Positions 1 through 8,038 of a stretch of 33,590 bases of DNA are shown here, piece after piece. Source of the stretch: Flavobacteriales bacterium (GTDB lineage Bacteria > Bacteroidota > Bacteroidia > Flavobacteriales > BACL11); assembly GCA_002697625.1 (NCBI GenBank), contig NZWX01000019.1:1-33590 (forward strand). The letters are read 5' to 3'. Each line of letters opens with the position of its first letter. The first letter of the stretch is position 1. The notes under the pieces are model-generated. The model saw nothing but the letters and a program-made list of their open reading frames with translations. It made no database searches and had not been told where the DNA came from. The translations under genes were made by a program, and so were the position numbers.

Positions 1-506
1 CTATTAGAGAAAATATGAACTTTAAAGATGGATTCTTTTTAAATAACGAATCTCACAGATTAGATATCATTAAAAAAATAAGAAAATACAAGCCAAATAT
101 TGTAATAACAAACGCTCCTTCTGACAGGCATCCTGATCATGGGAGAGCTTCTGACTTAACTATTGATTCTTGTTTTCTTTCTGGATTAGAAAAAATAGAT
201 ACAAATCAAGAAATTTGGAGACCTAAACACATTTATCACTATATACAATTCAATAATCTATTACCCGACTTTGTTGTAGATATTACAGAAGAAATGGATA
301 AAAAAATTGAATCTATTTTATGTTATAAAAGTCAATTTTATAATCCAGAATCTAATGAGAGTGAAACAATTATTTCTTCTAAAGATTTCTTGGAAAGTGT
401 AAAATATAGAGCTAAAGATTTAGGAAGACAATCTCATTGTAAGTACGCGGAAGGGTTTATTACTAATCAGAATCTAAAAGTAAATTCATTAATAGATTTA
501 ATCTAG
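1..506 (+). CDS. bshB1: Bacillithiol biosynthesis deacetylase BshB1 (5' end outside window)
   Basis: C-terminal part of a PIG-L/LmbE-family zinc deacetylase. BshB1 removes the acetyl group from GlcNAc-malate, the second step of bacillithiol synthesis in the cytoplasm. The frame stays open to the left edge (codons for I-R-E-N precede the first Met at 15), so the gene starts before the window and the Met at 15 is internal. The family's second metal/catalytic block is visible as DRHPDHGRAS in the first third of the visible protein; the N-terminal AHPDD block must lie upstream. The ENMNFKDGF stretch resembles the ENL..PDG stretch expected in BshB1 rather than other PIG-L enzymes. Its stop (TAG 504-506) lies inside the 3' end of the convergent copper ATPase gene, a 9-nt tail-to-tail overlap. 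The family call is firm; the BshB1 subfamily is likely. Confidence 0.85.
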   Translation, partial: IRENMNFKDGFFLNNESHRLDIIKKIRKYKPNIVITNAPSDRHPDHGRASDLTIDSCFLSGLEKIDTNQEIWRPKHIYHYIQFNNLLPDFVVDITEEMDKKIESILCYKSQFYNPESNESETIISSKDFLESVKYRAKDLGRQSHCKYAEGFITNQNLKVNSLIDLI

Positions 507-2600
507 TTTTTTATATTTTAATCTGATAGAGTTTCCAATCACAACAATATCAGAAAAAGCCATAAAAAAAGCTCCCCACATAGGGTCAAGATATCCCATA
601 GCAGCAATAGGAATTGCTACTATATTGTAAGAGAAAGCCCAGAATAAATTCTGTTTAATTGTCAGGAAAGTATGTTTACTAATTTGCAAAGCTTTAGGTA
701 GTTGTTCTAAGTTATTTTTATTTAATAAAACTATATCTGAAGATTGAATTGCAACCGCAGTAGACCCACCTATAGAAATTCCAATTGTCGCTTCTGAAAG
801 AGAAGGAGCGTCATTTATTCCATCACCAATCATTGCAGTGTTGTTATCTAAATTAGTATCTTTTATTACCGACAACTTCTCATGTGGTAGCATTTCCCAT
901 TTTATAGAATTAAATGGTATTTTATACCCAATATTCTTGCATTTAATTTCCTTATCCCCACTTAACATATTGGTACTTATTCCTAATGAATTAATGAATT
1001 CTACCACTTTTTTAGTAGAAGGTTTTACTTCATCTTCTATGTCAATAGTTGCTATTAAATCATTATTCTTAGTTAGATATAAATCATGTGTATTCTTAGG
1101 ATCTAAAACTAATATTCTATCTGAACCTATAACATATAGATCCTCTTTATATCTAGCGGAAACACCTACTCCTTTATTCTCAATTATTTCAGTAAGATCT
1201 ATACTTTGAGAAAACGATGACAACTCTGAAACTAATGATTTAGCAATAGGGTGGGAGGAGTGTATCTCTAGATTATAAATTAATCTCTTTATAAAGTTCT
1301 CTTCACCTTCTAAAACATTAAGTTTTTTTATCTTAAATTCCCCAGTAGTTATTGTTCCAGTCTTATCAAAAAAGAAATTATTAATAGTAGAAAACTTTTC
1401 TAAGGTGTCCCCACCTTTAATTAAAATACCATTTTTTGCAGCCCTACCAATACCTACCATTACAGCTGTTGGAGTTGCTAATCCCATAGCACATGGACAT
1501 GATATAACTAAAACTGCTATGGCTCTTAAGAAAGAATCTACTAATTCTATATTTAAGAAATAAAATGAAATAATAAAAGTACAAGTAGAAACAAGTAAAA
1601 CGAAAGGAACAAAAATTGAACTTATTTTATCTCCTAATTTTTGTATTTCGGGTTTATTTTTTTGTGAATCTTTTACAAGTTCAATAATGTTAGAGAGTAA
1701 AGTATCTGCACCTACCTTAGTAGCTCTAATTTTTATGTTTCCTGATATTAAGATTGTACCTCCAATCACTTCATGTCCTGATTCTTTAATAACACCCAAA
1801 CTTTCACCTGTTATCATAGACTCATCTATACTAGCAGTACCCTCTATAATAATTCCGTCTACCGCTATCTTATCCCCAGAATTTACAATTAAAATATCTT
1901 CAACTACAATCTCTTCAAAATCTAGCTCAACTCTTTCTCCTTTTCTTTCTACAATAGCCTTTGTTCTTTGTATATCAGACAATTCTTGAATAGAAGTAGT
2001 AGTTTGTTTTACAGATCTATTTTCTAAAACGTTACCTAACAATACTAAAGTAATAATAGTAGCGGAGGTTTCAAAAAACAAGAATTTATGAGCCAAATCC
2101 TCACCACCGTATAAGTACCAACCATATATACTATAAAAAAATGCTGCAGAACTTCCTATAGTAATTAAAACATCCATATTTAATGATCTATTTTTTATGG
2201 AAGAAAGAGCACTCTTACCAAAGAACAAAGTACCTATTAAATAAACCGGTAAACATAGGATAAATTGAACTAAAGGATTCCGAATAAAAGAATCATGAGA
2301 TGAAAACATATGAGAAAGAAGAGGAAGGGTAAATATTAAAGTAAATAAAAATAGTTTTTCCTGTAAGGATATTTTTTCAGTTTTATTCTCCTTTATAACT
2401 CTAAATCCTAAAGATTTGATGATTTTTTCAACTTCTGATACAGATATATCCATAGTAGAAAAACTTGCTTCAGAAGTTGAGAAATTAACATTTACATCTT
2501 TTAATCCCTTTGAATTTAGTCCCTTTTCAATACCTAACGCACAATTAGAACAAGTCATTCCGTCAATCAATAATGTATGTTTGTTTTTTGTTTTATTCAT
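498..2600 (-). CDS. copA: Copper-type heavy-metal P1B ATPase (CopA-like)
   Basis: Inner-membrane ATP-driven exporter of monovalent copper. It has 700 aa, a usual length for the family. In order: one N-terminal HMA domain (about 8-70) with GMTCSNC (C17, C20); membrane helices; the actuator loop TGES (264-267); the transmembrane metal site CPC (368-370); the phosphorylation motif DKTGT starting at D412; the HP motif of the nucleotide-binding domain (H450-P451); and the hinge GDGINDAPS (592-600). All catalytic motifs are intact. TM7 has a YN pair as in copper ATPases; TM8 reads MAFSD where many Cu(I) pumps have M-x-x-S-S, so substrate specificity is inferred. ATG at 2600 is chosen because HMA begins directly after it. 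A possible -7 box lies only 5 bases upstream. The neighbours are not copper genes, so it appears monocistronic. Confidence 0.92.
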   Translation of the reverse strand: MNKTKNKHTLLIDGMTCSNCALGIEKGLNSKGLKDVNVNFSTSEASFSTMDISVSEVEKIIKSLGFRVIKENKTEKISLQEKLFLFTLIFTLPLLSHMFSSHDSFIRNPLVQFILCLPVYLIGTLFFGKSALSSIKNRSLNMDVLITIGSSAAFFYSIYGWYLYGGEDLAHKFLFFETSATIITLVLLGNVLENRSVKQTTTSIQELSDIQRTKAIVERKGERVELDFEEIVVEDILIVNSGDKIAVDGIIIEGTASIDESMITGESLGVIKESGHEVIGGTILISGNIKIRATKVGADTLLSNIIELVKDSQKNKPEIQKLGDKISSIFVPFVLLVSTCTFIISFYFLNIELVDSFLRAIAVLVISCPCAMGLATPTAVMVGIGRAAKNGILIKGGDTLEKFSTINNFFFDKTGTITTGEFKIKKLNVLEGEENFIKRLIYNLEIHSSHPIAKSLVSELSSFSQSIDLTEIIENKGVGVSARYKEDLYVIGSDRILVLDPKNTHDLYLTKNNDLIATIDIEDEVKPSTKKVVEFINSLGISTNMLSGDKEIKCKNIGYKIPFNSIKWEMLPHEKLSVIKDTNLDNNTAMIGDGINDAPSLSEATIGISIGGSTAVAIQSSDIVLLNKNNLEQLPKALQISKHTFLTIKQNLFWAFSYNIVAIPIAAMGYLDPMWGAFFMAFSDIVVIGNSIRLKYKKLD

Positions 2601-2605
2601 CCTTG

Positions 2606-2613
2606 CAAACTTA
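2606..2613 (-). promoter_or_regulatory. Possible -7 promoter box for copA
   Basis: Read on the minus strand this is TAAGTTTG, an exact match to the Bacteroidota -7 consensus TAnnTTTG. It ends 5 bases before the copA ATG, which would place the transcription start at or next to the start codon (leaderless or nearly so). No good -33 TTG element is seen at the expected distance, so this is tentative. Confidence 0.35.
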
Positions 2614-2657
2614 ATAAAGATTTATATTGAAAAACGCTTTTTTTTGTAACTAAATTT

Positions 2658-2665
2658 TATATTTG
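2658..2665 (+). promoter_or_regulatory. -7 promoter box of tRNA-His
   Basis: TATATTTG matches TAnnTTTG exactly and ends 12 bases before the first tRNA base (G-1 at 2678), leaving room for a short leader. No clear -33 element is visible at the right spacing. Confidence 0.5.
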
Positions 2666-2677
2666 CTAACTCAAAAT

Positions 2678-2752
2678 GGTGGTTGTAGCTCAGTTGGTTA
2701 GAGCACTGGTTTGTGGTGCCGGGGGTCGTGGGTTCGAATCCCATCAGCCACC
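2678..2752 (+). tRNA. tRNA-His (anticodon GTG)
   Basis: A complete cloverleaf can be folded by hand. The acceptor stem is 2679-2685 with 2745-2751. The D stem is GCTC 2688-2691 with GAGC 2701-2704. The anticodon stem is 2706-2710 with 2718-2722, with the loop at 2711-2717 and anticodon GTG at 2713-2715. The T stem is 2728-2732 with 2740-2744, with a TTCGAAT loop. The extra G at -1 (2678) opposite C73 (2752) is the hallmark identity pair of tRNA-His. The 3' CCA is not fully encoded (bases after C73 are CACA), so it would be added by the CCA-adding enzyme. Confidence 0.97.
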
Positions 2753-2755
2753 CAC

Positions 2756-2789
2756 AAAAAAAGGAATTGATTATTCAACTCCTTTTTTT
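2756..2789. terminator. Bidirectional intrinsic terminator
   Basis: An inverted repeat of 15 pairs with one mismatch: A7-GGA-A-TTGA (2756-2770), loop TTAT, and TCAA-C-TCC-T7 (2775-2789). A-tracts and T-tracts flank the GC part on both strands, so it can stop transcription from tRNA-His rightwards and from the thioredoxin/HtrA unit leftwards. It overlaps the TAA stop (2788-2790) of the minus-strand gene. Confidence 0.85.
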
Positions 2790-3276
2790 ATTTCTTTATA
2801 AATCTTTTAATTCCTCTTAAAAATTGAATTTTAGGCTGATATCCAGTAAGCTGAGTAATTTTTTCTTTTTTTGAATTAATTAAAACAAATGAAGGGGTAA
2901 TTATTCCATCCTTATATTTTCCATATTCAAAGTAAAAATCATGTCTCCAACTATAACCATCTTTTACCGGTTGTTGATTTCCATAGATTTTACCATCAAA
3001 TACAATAGTATCTTTTGTATAACCATTCAATTTTACTGGTAGGAAGTTATTGTTTATTAACTTAATTACTTCAGGGTCAGAGATGGTTTCCTTTTTCATT
3101 TTATCACAATATTCACAATTTGGTTTATAAAAGAAAATTAAAATATCTTGATTATATTTAGATGCAAATTTCTCTGCTTTTTGTAAAGAAATCCAATTAA
3201 TTTTATTTTGAATATTTCCTTGAGAAAAAACGACAAAAGGGAAAATGATAAAATAACATAGAAGGAGCTTCTTCAT
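2788..3276 (-). CDS. Secreted thioredoxin-fold protein (CEYC active site)
   Basis: 162 aa. N-terminal signal peptide (about 1-18, hydrophobic, ending near VFSQ), then a thioredoxin-like domain with a CEYC redox motif (C54, C57) following FFYKPN, and a cis-Pro-like TPSFVLI segment further on. It resembles the thioredoxin_7/DUF255-like group, which acts as periplasmic thiol-disulfide reductants or isomerases. It is the last gene of a minus-strand unit, 2 bases after the HtrA-thioredoxin gene, and is closed by a terminator overlapping its stop. It is more diverged from the two upstream paralogous domains than they are from each other. The precise substrate is unknown. ATG at 3276 begins a typical MKK-type signal peptide. 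Confidence 0.75.
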   Translation of the reverse strand: MKKLLLCYFIIFPFVVFSQGNIQNKINWISLQKAEKFASKYNQDILIFFYKPNCEYCDKMKKETISDPEVIKLINNNFLPVKLNGYTKDTIVFDGKIYGNQQPVKDGYSWRHDFYFEYGKYKDGIITPSFVLINSKKEKITQLTGYQPKIQFLRGIKRFIKK

Positions 3277-3278
3277 TC

Positions 3279-4448
3279 TTACTTACTATTTAAAATCTTA
3301 TTTGCATCTGCAATCCATTTTGTGGGACCACCCGCTACATATCCTGTACTACCTAATTGAGATAAATTAACTTGTCCTTTATCGGTTTTTACAGGATTAA
3401 CAAACCATATGGTTGGATACCCTCTTACACCAAACATCTGCTGAAGGTCTCTATTTTGTTTTTGAATTTGATCAGATAACTTTGACCTTCTTGGGAAATC
3501 AATCTCTACTAAAATCACATTCTTTTCAGCCCATTTTTTAAATTCTGGTTTAGCATAAACTTCTCTAACTAATTTCTTACACCATCCACACCAATCAGAA
3601 CCAGTAAAGAAAAGCAACAGAGGTTTACCCGTAATCCTAGAGACCTTACTTGCTTCATCAATGTCAGTATACCAACCATCTGCTTTTTGAATTGGATATG
3701 AATCAATATCTATTGTTGTTGATATTTTTTTATTTTTTGTACTTCTATTAGTCTCTTCTGAATCACCGAAAATTATATAAACAAATTTTTTTACCTTTTT
3801 GTATTGTTCTTCAATATCTAATTTATTAATACCAATATTTGATCCTGTCTGTAAATCTAAGTCTTCCATTAGATTTAACAAGTATCTTGTCTTTATCGCG
3901 TAATTAATATTCGTTGTTTCACTGCCAGTAATTGCTTTAACTTTGTCATTATCAATTCCTGCATTATTAATTCCAACTAAATTACCATACTTGTTAAATA
4001 GTGGTCCACCACTATTACCAGATTGAATAGTTGCTGTGTGTTGATACCATCTTGGATCATTCATCAATCCACTATTAGAGCTAATTCTACCTTCTGTGAA
4101 CTTTACTTCATTACCGAGTAAATCTATAATTGGATAACCATAAGCAAAAACCATACTAGCAACATCTTCTTTCTTATTCTTAAATCCATAAGGAATCATC
4201 CCTAAATTAGTTTCTACTTTTAAGATTGCTAAATCATTCGCTTTGTCTAATTTAACTACTCTAGCAGTATAAGATTTAGTAAATTCTCCTTTAATACCTT
4301 TTACTGTTATCTTGTTTTGCCCCTCAACTACATGAAAGTTAGTCGCTATATATCCATTAGAATTAATAGCGAAACCAGTACCTTGAGATTGTGAGAATGA
4401 TACATATGGAAATACAGTAATTAATAAAAGAAGAACTAATTTTTTCAT
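3279..4448 (-). CDS. HtrA-like serine protease fused to C-terminal thioredoxin domain
   Basis: 389 aa, secreted (signal peptide about 1-20). Residues 22-195 are a trypsin-like S1C (DegP/HtrA type) protease domain with a complete triad: H39 in TNFHVV, D72 in KANDLAIL, and S146 in GNSGGP. No PDZ domain follows. Instead, a linker of about 50 residues leads to a thioredoxin domain (about 255-388) with CGWC (C287, C290) in FFTGSDWCGWC and a cis-Pro segment YPTIWFV. The domain order protease-then-thioredoxin is unusual. The thioredoxin part is clearly homologous to the adjacent 152-aa protein (shared FFTGxDWCxxC, DFPR and YPTxWFV). It lies 1 base after the upstream gene and 2 bases before the downstream one, so co-expression is very likely. 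Predicted role: periplasmic cleavage and disulfide handling of misfolded or oxidised proteins (inference). Confidence 0.85.
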   Translation of the reverse strand: MKKLVLLLLITVFPYVSFSQSQGTGFAINSNGYIATNFHVVEGQNKITVKGIKGEFTKSYTARVVKLDKANDLAILKVETNLGMIPYGFKNKKEDVASMVFAYGYPIIDLLGNEVKFTEGRISSNSGLMNDPRWYQHTATIQSGNSGGPLFNKYGNLVGINNAGIDNDKVKAITGSETTNINYAIKTRYLLNLMEDLDLQTGSNIGINKLDIEEQYKKVKKFVYIIFGDSEETNRSTKNKKISTTIDIDSYPIQKADGWYTDIDEASKVSRITGKPLLLFFTGSDWCGWCKKLVREVYAKPEFKKWAEKNVILVEIDFPRRSKLSDQIQKQNRDLQQMFGVRGYPTIWFVNPVKTDKGQVNLSQLGSTGYVAGGPTKWIADANKILNSK

Positions 4449-4449
4449 G

Positions 4450-4908
4450 TTATTTATTCTGTAATATCTTATCCGCCTTATTTATCCAGATATTAGGATT
4501 TTTTTCTCCTCCTATTATCATATTTATTGGTTTTAATTGAGTTGTATTATCTTTTAAATCAACATCAACAAACCACATTGTTGGATAACTGTTTACTCTT
4601 AACATATTAGATAATTCAATATATTCCTTAGGTATATCTTTTCTTTTTGGCCCTCTTGGAAAATCTAATTCTACAGGAATAACCTTACTTGACCATAAGG
4701 CAAACTCATTGCTTTCAAAAACATTTTTTTGAGTTATTTTACATGGTGGACACCAATCCTTACCGGTAAAGAAAAATAAAAGTGTTTTTTTTGTATCTAA
4801 AGATTTTTCTATCGCTTTATTTATATCAGTTTCCCAAACTACTTGTTTTGTTTGAGATAATAAATTAAAAGAAAAGGATACAAATAATAATAAAATTAAT
4901 TTTTTCAT
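4450..4908 (-). CDS. Secreted thioredoxin-like protein (CPPC active site)
   Basis: 152 aa with a signal peptide (about 1-19, ending LLSQ) and a single thioredoxin domain: FFTGKDWCPPC (C53, C56), ELDFPR, and a YPTMWFV cis-Pro region. The second gene of the minus-strand unit, 24 bases after the peptide transporter and 1 base before the protease-thioredoxin fusion. It is probably a periplasmic disulfide reductase or isomerase. The strong similarity to the C-terminal domain of the next gene points to local duplication followed by fusion, or the reverse. No partner membrane reductant (DsbD/CcdA type) is present in the window. Confidence 0.8.
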   Translation of the reverse strand: MKKLILLLFVSFSFNLLSQTKQVVWETDINKAIEKSLDTKKTLLFFFTGKDWCPPCKITQKNVFESNEFALWSSKVIPVELDFPRGPKRKDIPKEYIELSNMLRVNSYPTMWFVDVDLKDNTTQLKPINMIIGGEKNPNIWINKADKILQNK

Positions 4909-4932
4909 AGTTTTTTATTTAATAGTTAATTT

Positions 4933-6708
4933 TTAATGAACTCCATGCATCCATTTTTTCAGTAATGGAGATAAGATAAACGCTAAAATAGCCATTCCTA
5001 TTGCGACTATTCCAACTTGTGTAAATACAGATGTATAATTTAACAATGATTGAACTCCTTCTACATTAGAATCTGTAGTAGCACCAACAAAACCTGTAAC
5101 CTTCTCAATCATTGTAGTCATAAAACCTGGTTCAGGAATTTCTTCTGAACCTGAAATTGTAGCATTTGCTATAAATTTAGAAATGTAATGAGCAAAAGAT
5201 GATGAAAGGAAATAAACTCCCATCATAAATGCCGTCATCTTTTTAGGTGATAATTCTGTAACTTTACTCAATCCAATAGGAGAGATAAACAACTCACCTG
5301 TTGTCATTAAGAAATACCCAGCCATTAAAAATATAAATGGGGTCTTTCCTACATCATCCATAAACTGAGCACTCATTGCAAATACTATAAATCCTAATCC
5401 TAATTGAAGGATACCTAAAGCAAATTTAATAGGCGTTCTAGGATTTCTTTGTGCTTTGGCTAAAGCTACCCACATTAAAGAAAACGGAATAGCTAAAAAC
5501 ATAATATATCCAGGATTAATTGCATTTGTTTGTGAAGCATTCATTAATACAAGATTCACATTTCTTTCAGCAAACAAAGTTATGGCTGTTCCCGCTAGTT
5601 CGAAAAATGACCAAAAAACAGTTATAAATAATGTTAGAACTAAAACAGTAATTAATCTAAATACTTCAATTCTTGAGAGATCTAACATCTTATTTATTAT
5701 TAATACTAAAATAACGATAGCTAATGATATTAACAATGCGCTATGTAAATGAACACCAGTAAAATATGATAATAAATACGGAACCGCTAAATATCCAATT
5801 AAAGCATAAATACCTGCAATAATATTTTTTGTTGAAACAACATAAATTAAAATTATTGATAAAACAATTAAATGAAACTCATTAATTGATAAAAGGGTAA
5901 GTGTATCCATAGCATTATATTTAACCAATAATGCTGACAAAGGCACTAATAATATAGCAATTAAATAAAAGAAATAGTCTGTCCTTAAACCATACATTTT
6001 TTTGTCTTTATACTCTTCTGGTTGATCTCCATTCTTACTAAATACTCCATCTTCTATTCCTCTCCAAAAAAATATTAAACCAATTAACATTCCAATACCT
6101 GCAGCTCCAAATCCATAATGCCACCCCCAGTTTTCACTCATACCTAGGTATCCACAAGCTAAAGGAGCTAAAAATGCACCAATATTTATTCCCATATAAA
6201 AGATAGTAAATCCAGAATCCCTTCTATCATCACCTTCTGAATAGAGTCTACCAACCATTGTAGAAATATTTGGTTTAAAAAATCCATTTCCAACTATAAG
6301 TAAAGCTAAAGCAGCATAGAAAAAGAATCCATTAATATCTTGGATAGGAAATCCAAACATACCATTACTAAAATCTTCTGCATCAAAATAGAAAGCCATA
6401 GAAAAGTGTCCTAATGCCATTAATATTCCACCTAGTAAAATAGATTTCTTAAATCCTATAAATTTATCAGCTATCATACCTCCGATAACTGGAGTAGCAT
6501 ACACTAAAGAACCGTAAGCAGCAAAAATACCAATTGACATTTCCTCTCTAGCTGCAGCATCCTTTATATATAGAAAGAATTCATTCACCATATAAAGAGT
6601 AAGTAAGGCTCTCATACCATAATAAGAGAATCTTTCCCAGAGTTCTGCAAAAAATAAATAAAATAACCCTCTTGGGTGTCCGAATAATTGGTTTTCTTGA
6701 TTTGTCAT
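4933..6708 (-). CDS. Proton-dependent oligopeptide transporter (POT/PTR2 family MFS)
   Basis: 591 aa inner-membrane proton-coupled importer of di- and tripeptides. Near the N terminus is the diagnostic ExxERFxYY signature (E22-LW-ER-F-S-YY30), coupling protons to transport, and further on the PTR2 signature FYMGINIGAFLAP. A dozen or more hydrophobic segments are visible, with extra ones in the middle, which makes it longer than the roughly 500 aa of Escherichia coli DtpA, as is common in Bacteroidota. It heads a minus-strand unit with thioredoxin and protease genes, fitting uptake of peptides made in the periplasm. ATG at 6708 is followed by the family-typical HPRGLFYLFFAELWER start. Confidence 0.92.
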   Translation of the reverse strand: MTNQENQLFGHPRGLFYLFFAELWERFSYYGMRALLTLYMVNEFFLYIKDAAAREEMSIGIFAAYGSLVYATPVIGGMIADKFIGFKKSILLGGILMALGHFSMAFYFDAEDFSNGMFGFPIQDINGFFFYAALALLIVGNGFFKPNISTMVGRLYSEGDDRRDSGFTIFYMGINIGAFLAPLACGYLGMSENWGWHYGFGAAGIGMLIGLIFFWRGIEDGVFSKNGDQPEEYKDKKMYGLRTDYFFYLIAILLVPLSALLVKYNAMDTLTLLSINEFHLIVLSIILIYVVSTKNIIAGIYALIGYLAVPYLLSYFTGVHLHSALLISLAIVILVLIINKMLDLSRIEVFRLITVLVLTLFITVFWSFFELAGTAITLFAERNVNLVLMNASQTNAINPGYIMFLAIPFSLMWVALAKAQRNPRTPIKFALGILQLGLGFIVFAMSAQFMDDVGKTPFIFLMAGYFLMTTGELFISPIGLSKVTELSPKKMTAFMMGVYFLSSSFAHYISKFIANATISGSEEIPEPGFMTTMIEKVTGFVGATTDSNVEGVQSLLNYTSVFTQVGIVAIGMAILAFILSPLLKKWMHGVH

Positions 6709-6839
6709 ATTAAATATTAGTTTTTTGTATTATTTTTTTGATTGCCGAAAATAGTAATTAATTTTCAAATAAAAAGAGAAAGAAAAAAGAATACAATATT
6801 TCTATTATTAATTGAGTTAATTTTACATCAAAAAAAAAA

Positions 6840-6871
6840 TTTGGTTTCATTGTAAAATAGTAGTATTTTTG
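6840..6871 (+). promoter_or_regulatory. Promoter of the bamD-recN operon
   Basis: TTTG at 6840-6843, a 20-base spacer, and TATTTTTG at 6864-6871 fit the Bacteroidota primary sigma consensus (TTTG / TAnnTTTG). Transcription would begin near 6878, about 10 bases before the bamD ATG. An A10 tract (6830-6839) lies directly upstream of the -33 element and may act as an UP-like element. Confidence 0.7.
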
Positions 6872-6888
6872 CAAAACATTTTTAAAAC

Positions 6889-7683
6889 ATGAAAAAACAC
6901 TTATTACTTGTTTCAATCTTTTTATTCCAATTTTCTTGTGGAGAATATCAAAAAGTATTGAAAAGCTCCGATGCAGATTATAAATACCAGAAAGCTATTG
7001 AATATTATGAAAAAGCTGATTTTGCAAGAGCTATGCCACTATTTAGAGAACTTACAAATATGTTGAGAGCAACTAAGAAATCAGAAGAAGTAATGTATTA
7101 TTTAGCATACTGTCATTATAACAATGCAGATTTTATCACATCTTCTTATTTATTTAAAAATTATATAAAAACATTTCCTAATGGGTCTCATGTTGAAGAA
7201 TGTATGTACATGGCAGCATATTGTGTATATTTAGAATCTCCATCCCACTCCCTAGATGCCACATATACACAAAAAGCCATTGGAGAATTACAACAATTTT
7301 TAAATAAATATCCTAAAAGTAGTAAGTCAGAAAAAAGTGAACAATTAATTTCTGAACTTCATAATAAATTAGCATTTAAAGCATTTGAAAATGCAAAACA
7401 ATATTATATAACAGAATATTATAAATCAGCAATAATTGCACTAAACAATTTATTAATTGATTATCCGGGTAATAGTTATAGAGAAGAAGCTCATTTCTTA
7501 ATCTTAAAATCATCATATGAACTTGCTGTAAATAGTATAAGTTCGAAGGTTGAAGAAAGATTACAAAACACTTTAGATGCTTACTTAGTATTTAATGATA
7601 ATTATCCTAAAAGTAAATTTATAAGACAAGCACAAAAAATAGAAGAACAAACAAAACAATCATTAAACAATTTAAATAATTAA
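6889..7683 (+). CDS. bamD: Outer membrane assembly lipoprotein BamD
   Basis: 264 aa TPR lipoprotein of the BAM complex, which inserts beta-barrel proteins into the outer membrane. The SPII signal ends QFSC (lipidated C17), followed by GEYQKVLKS. Five TPR-like helical pairs are suggested (for example YQKAIEYYEKADFARA, MYYLAYCHYN, SAIIALNNLLIDYPG). The length suits the family. It is the first gene of a five-gene run with rpoZ, coaBC, porD and recN that is conserved in Flavobacteriia, and has its own promoter just upstream. Since PorD/T9SS depends on outer-membrane proteins, the clustering makes sense. Confidence 0.9.
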   Translation: MKKHLLLVSIFLFQFSCGEYQKVLKSSDADYKYQKAIEYYEKADFARAMPLFRELTNMLRATKKSEEVMYYLAYCHYNNADFITSSYLFKNYIKTFPNGSHVEECMYMAAYCVYLESPSHSLDATYTQKAIGELQQFLNKYPKSSKSEKSEQLISELHNKLAFKAFENAKQYYITEYYKSAIIALNNLLIDYPGNSYREEAHFLILKSSYELAVNSISSKVEERLQNTLDAYLVFNDNYPKSKFIRQAQKIEEQTKQSLNNLNN

Positions 7684-7687
7684 CACA

Positions 7688-8038
7688 ATGGATTACAAAA
7701 AAACAGGAGCAGAGAAAACAACCATTACTAGAGACTTAGTAGATTTAGGAGAAAAAACTGGGAACATCTACAATTCGTTAGCTGTAATAGCAAAAAGAAG
7801 CTCTCAGATTAACCGTGAAATAAAGCAAGAATTAATTAATAAGTTAGAAGAATTTGCAACACATAACGAACAACTAGAGGAGATATTTGAAAATTCTGAA
7901 CAAATAGCTGTTTCTAGATTTTATGAAAGATTACCTAAGCCATGGGCTATTGCAATGAAAGAACTTATGGATGATAATGTTTACATAAAATCCCTTGAGG
8001 AAGAGGAAGACTCTGAATCAGAAAATAAAAATGCTTAA
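7688..8038 (+). CDS. rpoZ: RNA polymerase omega subunit (Rpb6/RpoZ family)
   Basis: 116 aa. The core TTITRDLVDLGEKTGNIYNS followed by LAVIAKRSSQINREI is the omega/Rpb6 signature, where the SLAVIAKRSSQIN helix contacts the beta-prime subunit. It has a C-terminal acidic extension ending in EEEEDSESENKNA. It starts 4 bases after bamD and overlaps the ATG of coaBC by 8 bases, so translation is probably coupled. Bacteroidota omega proteins are often annotated as hypothetical or DUF; the family assignment here rests on motif and position. Confidence 0.85.
   Translation: MDYKKTGAEKTTITRDLVDLGEKTGNIYNSLAVIAKRSSQINREIKQELINKLEEFATHNEQLEEIFENSEQIAVSRFYERLPKPWAIAMKELMDDNVYIKSLEEEEDSESENKNA

Noticed and set aside
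838-2649. Open frames of 77-123 codons on the plus strand within copA
   Set aside because: They are the complement of a strong, motif-rich P1B ATPase reading frame and have no recognisable domains.
7995-8030. Extended N terminus of coaBC from a TTG at 7995
   Set aside because: The extra 12 residues lie inside the rpoZ gene and have no conserved sequence; ATG 8031 gives the normal length.
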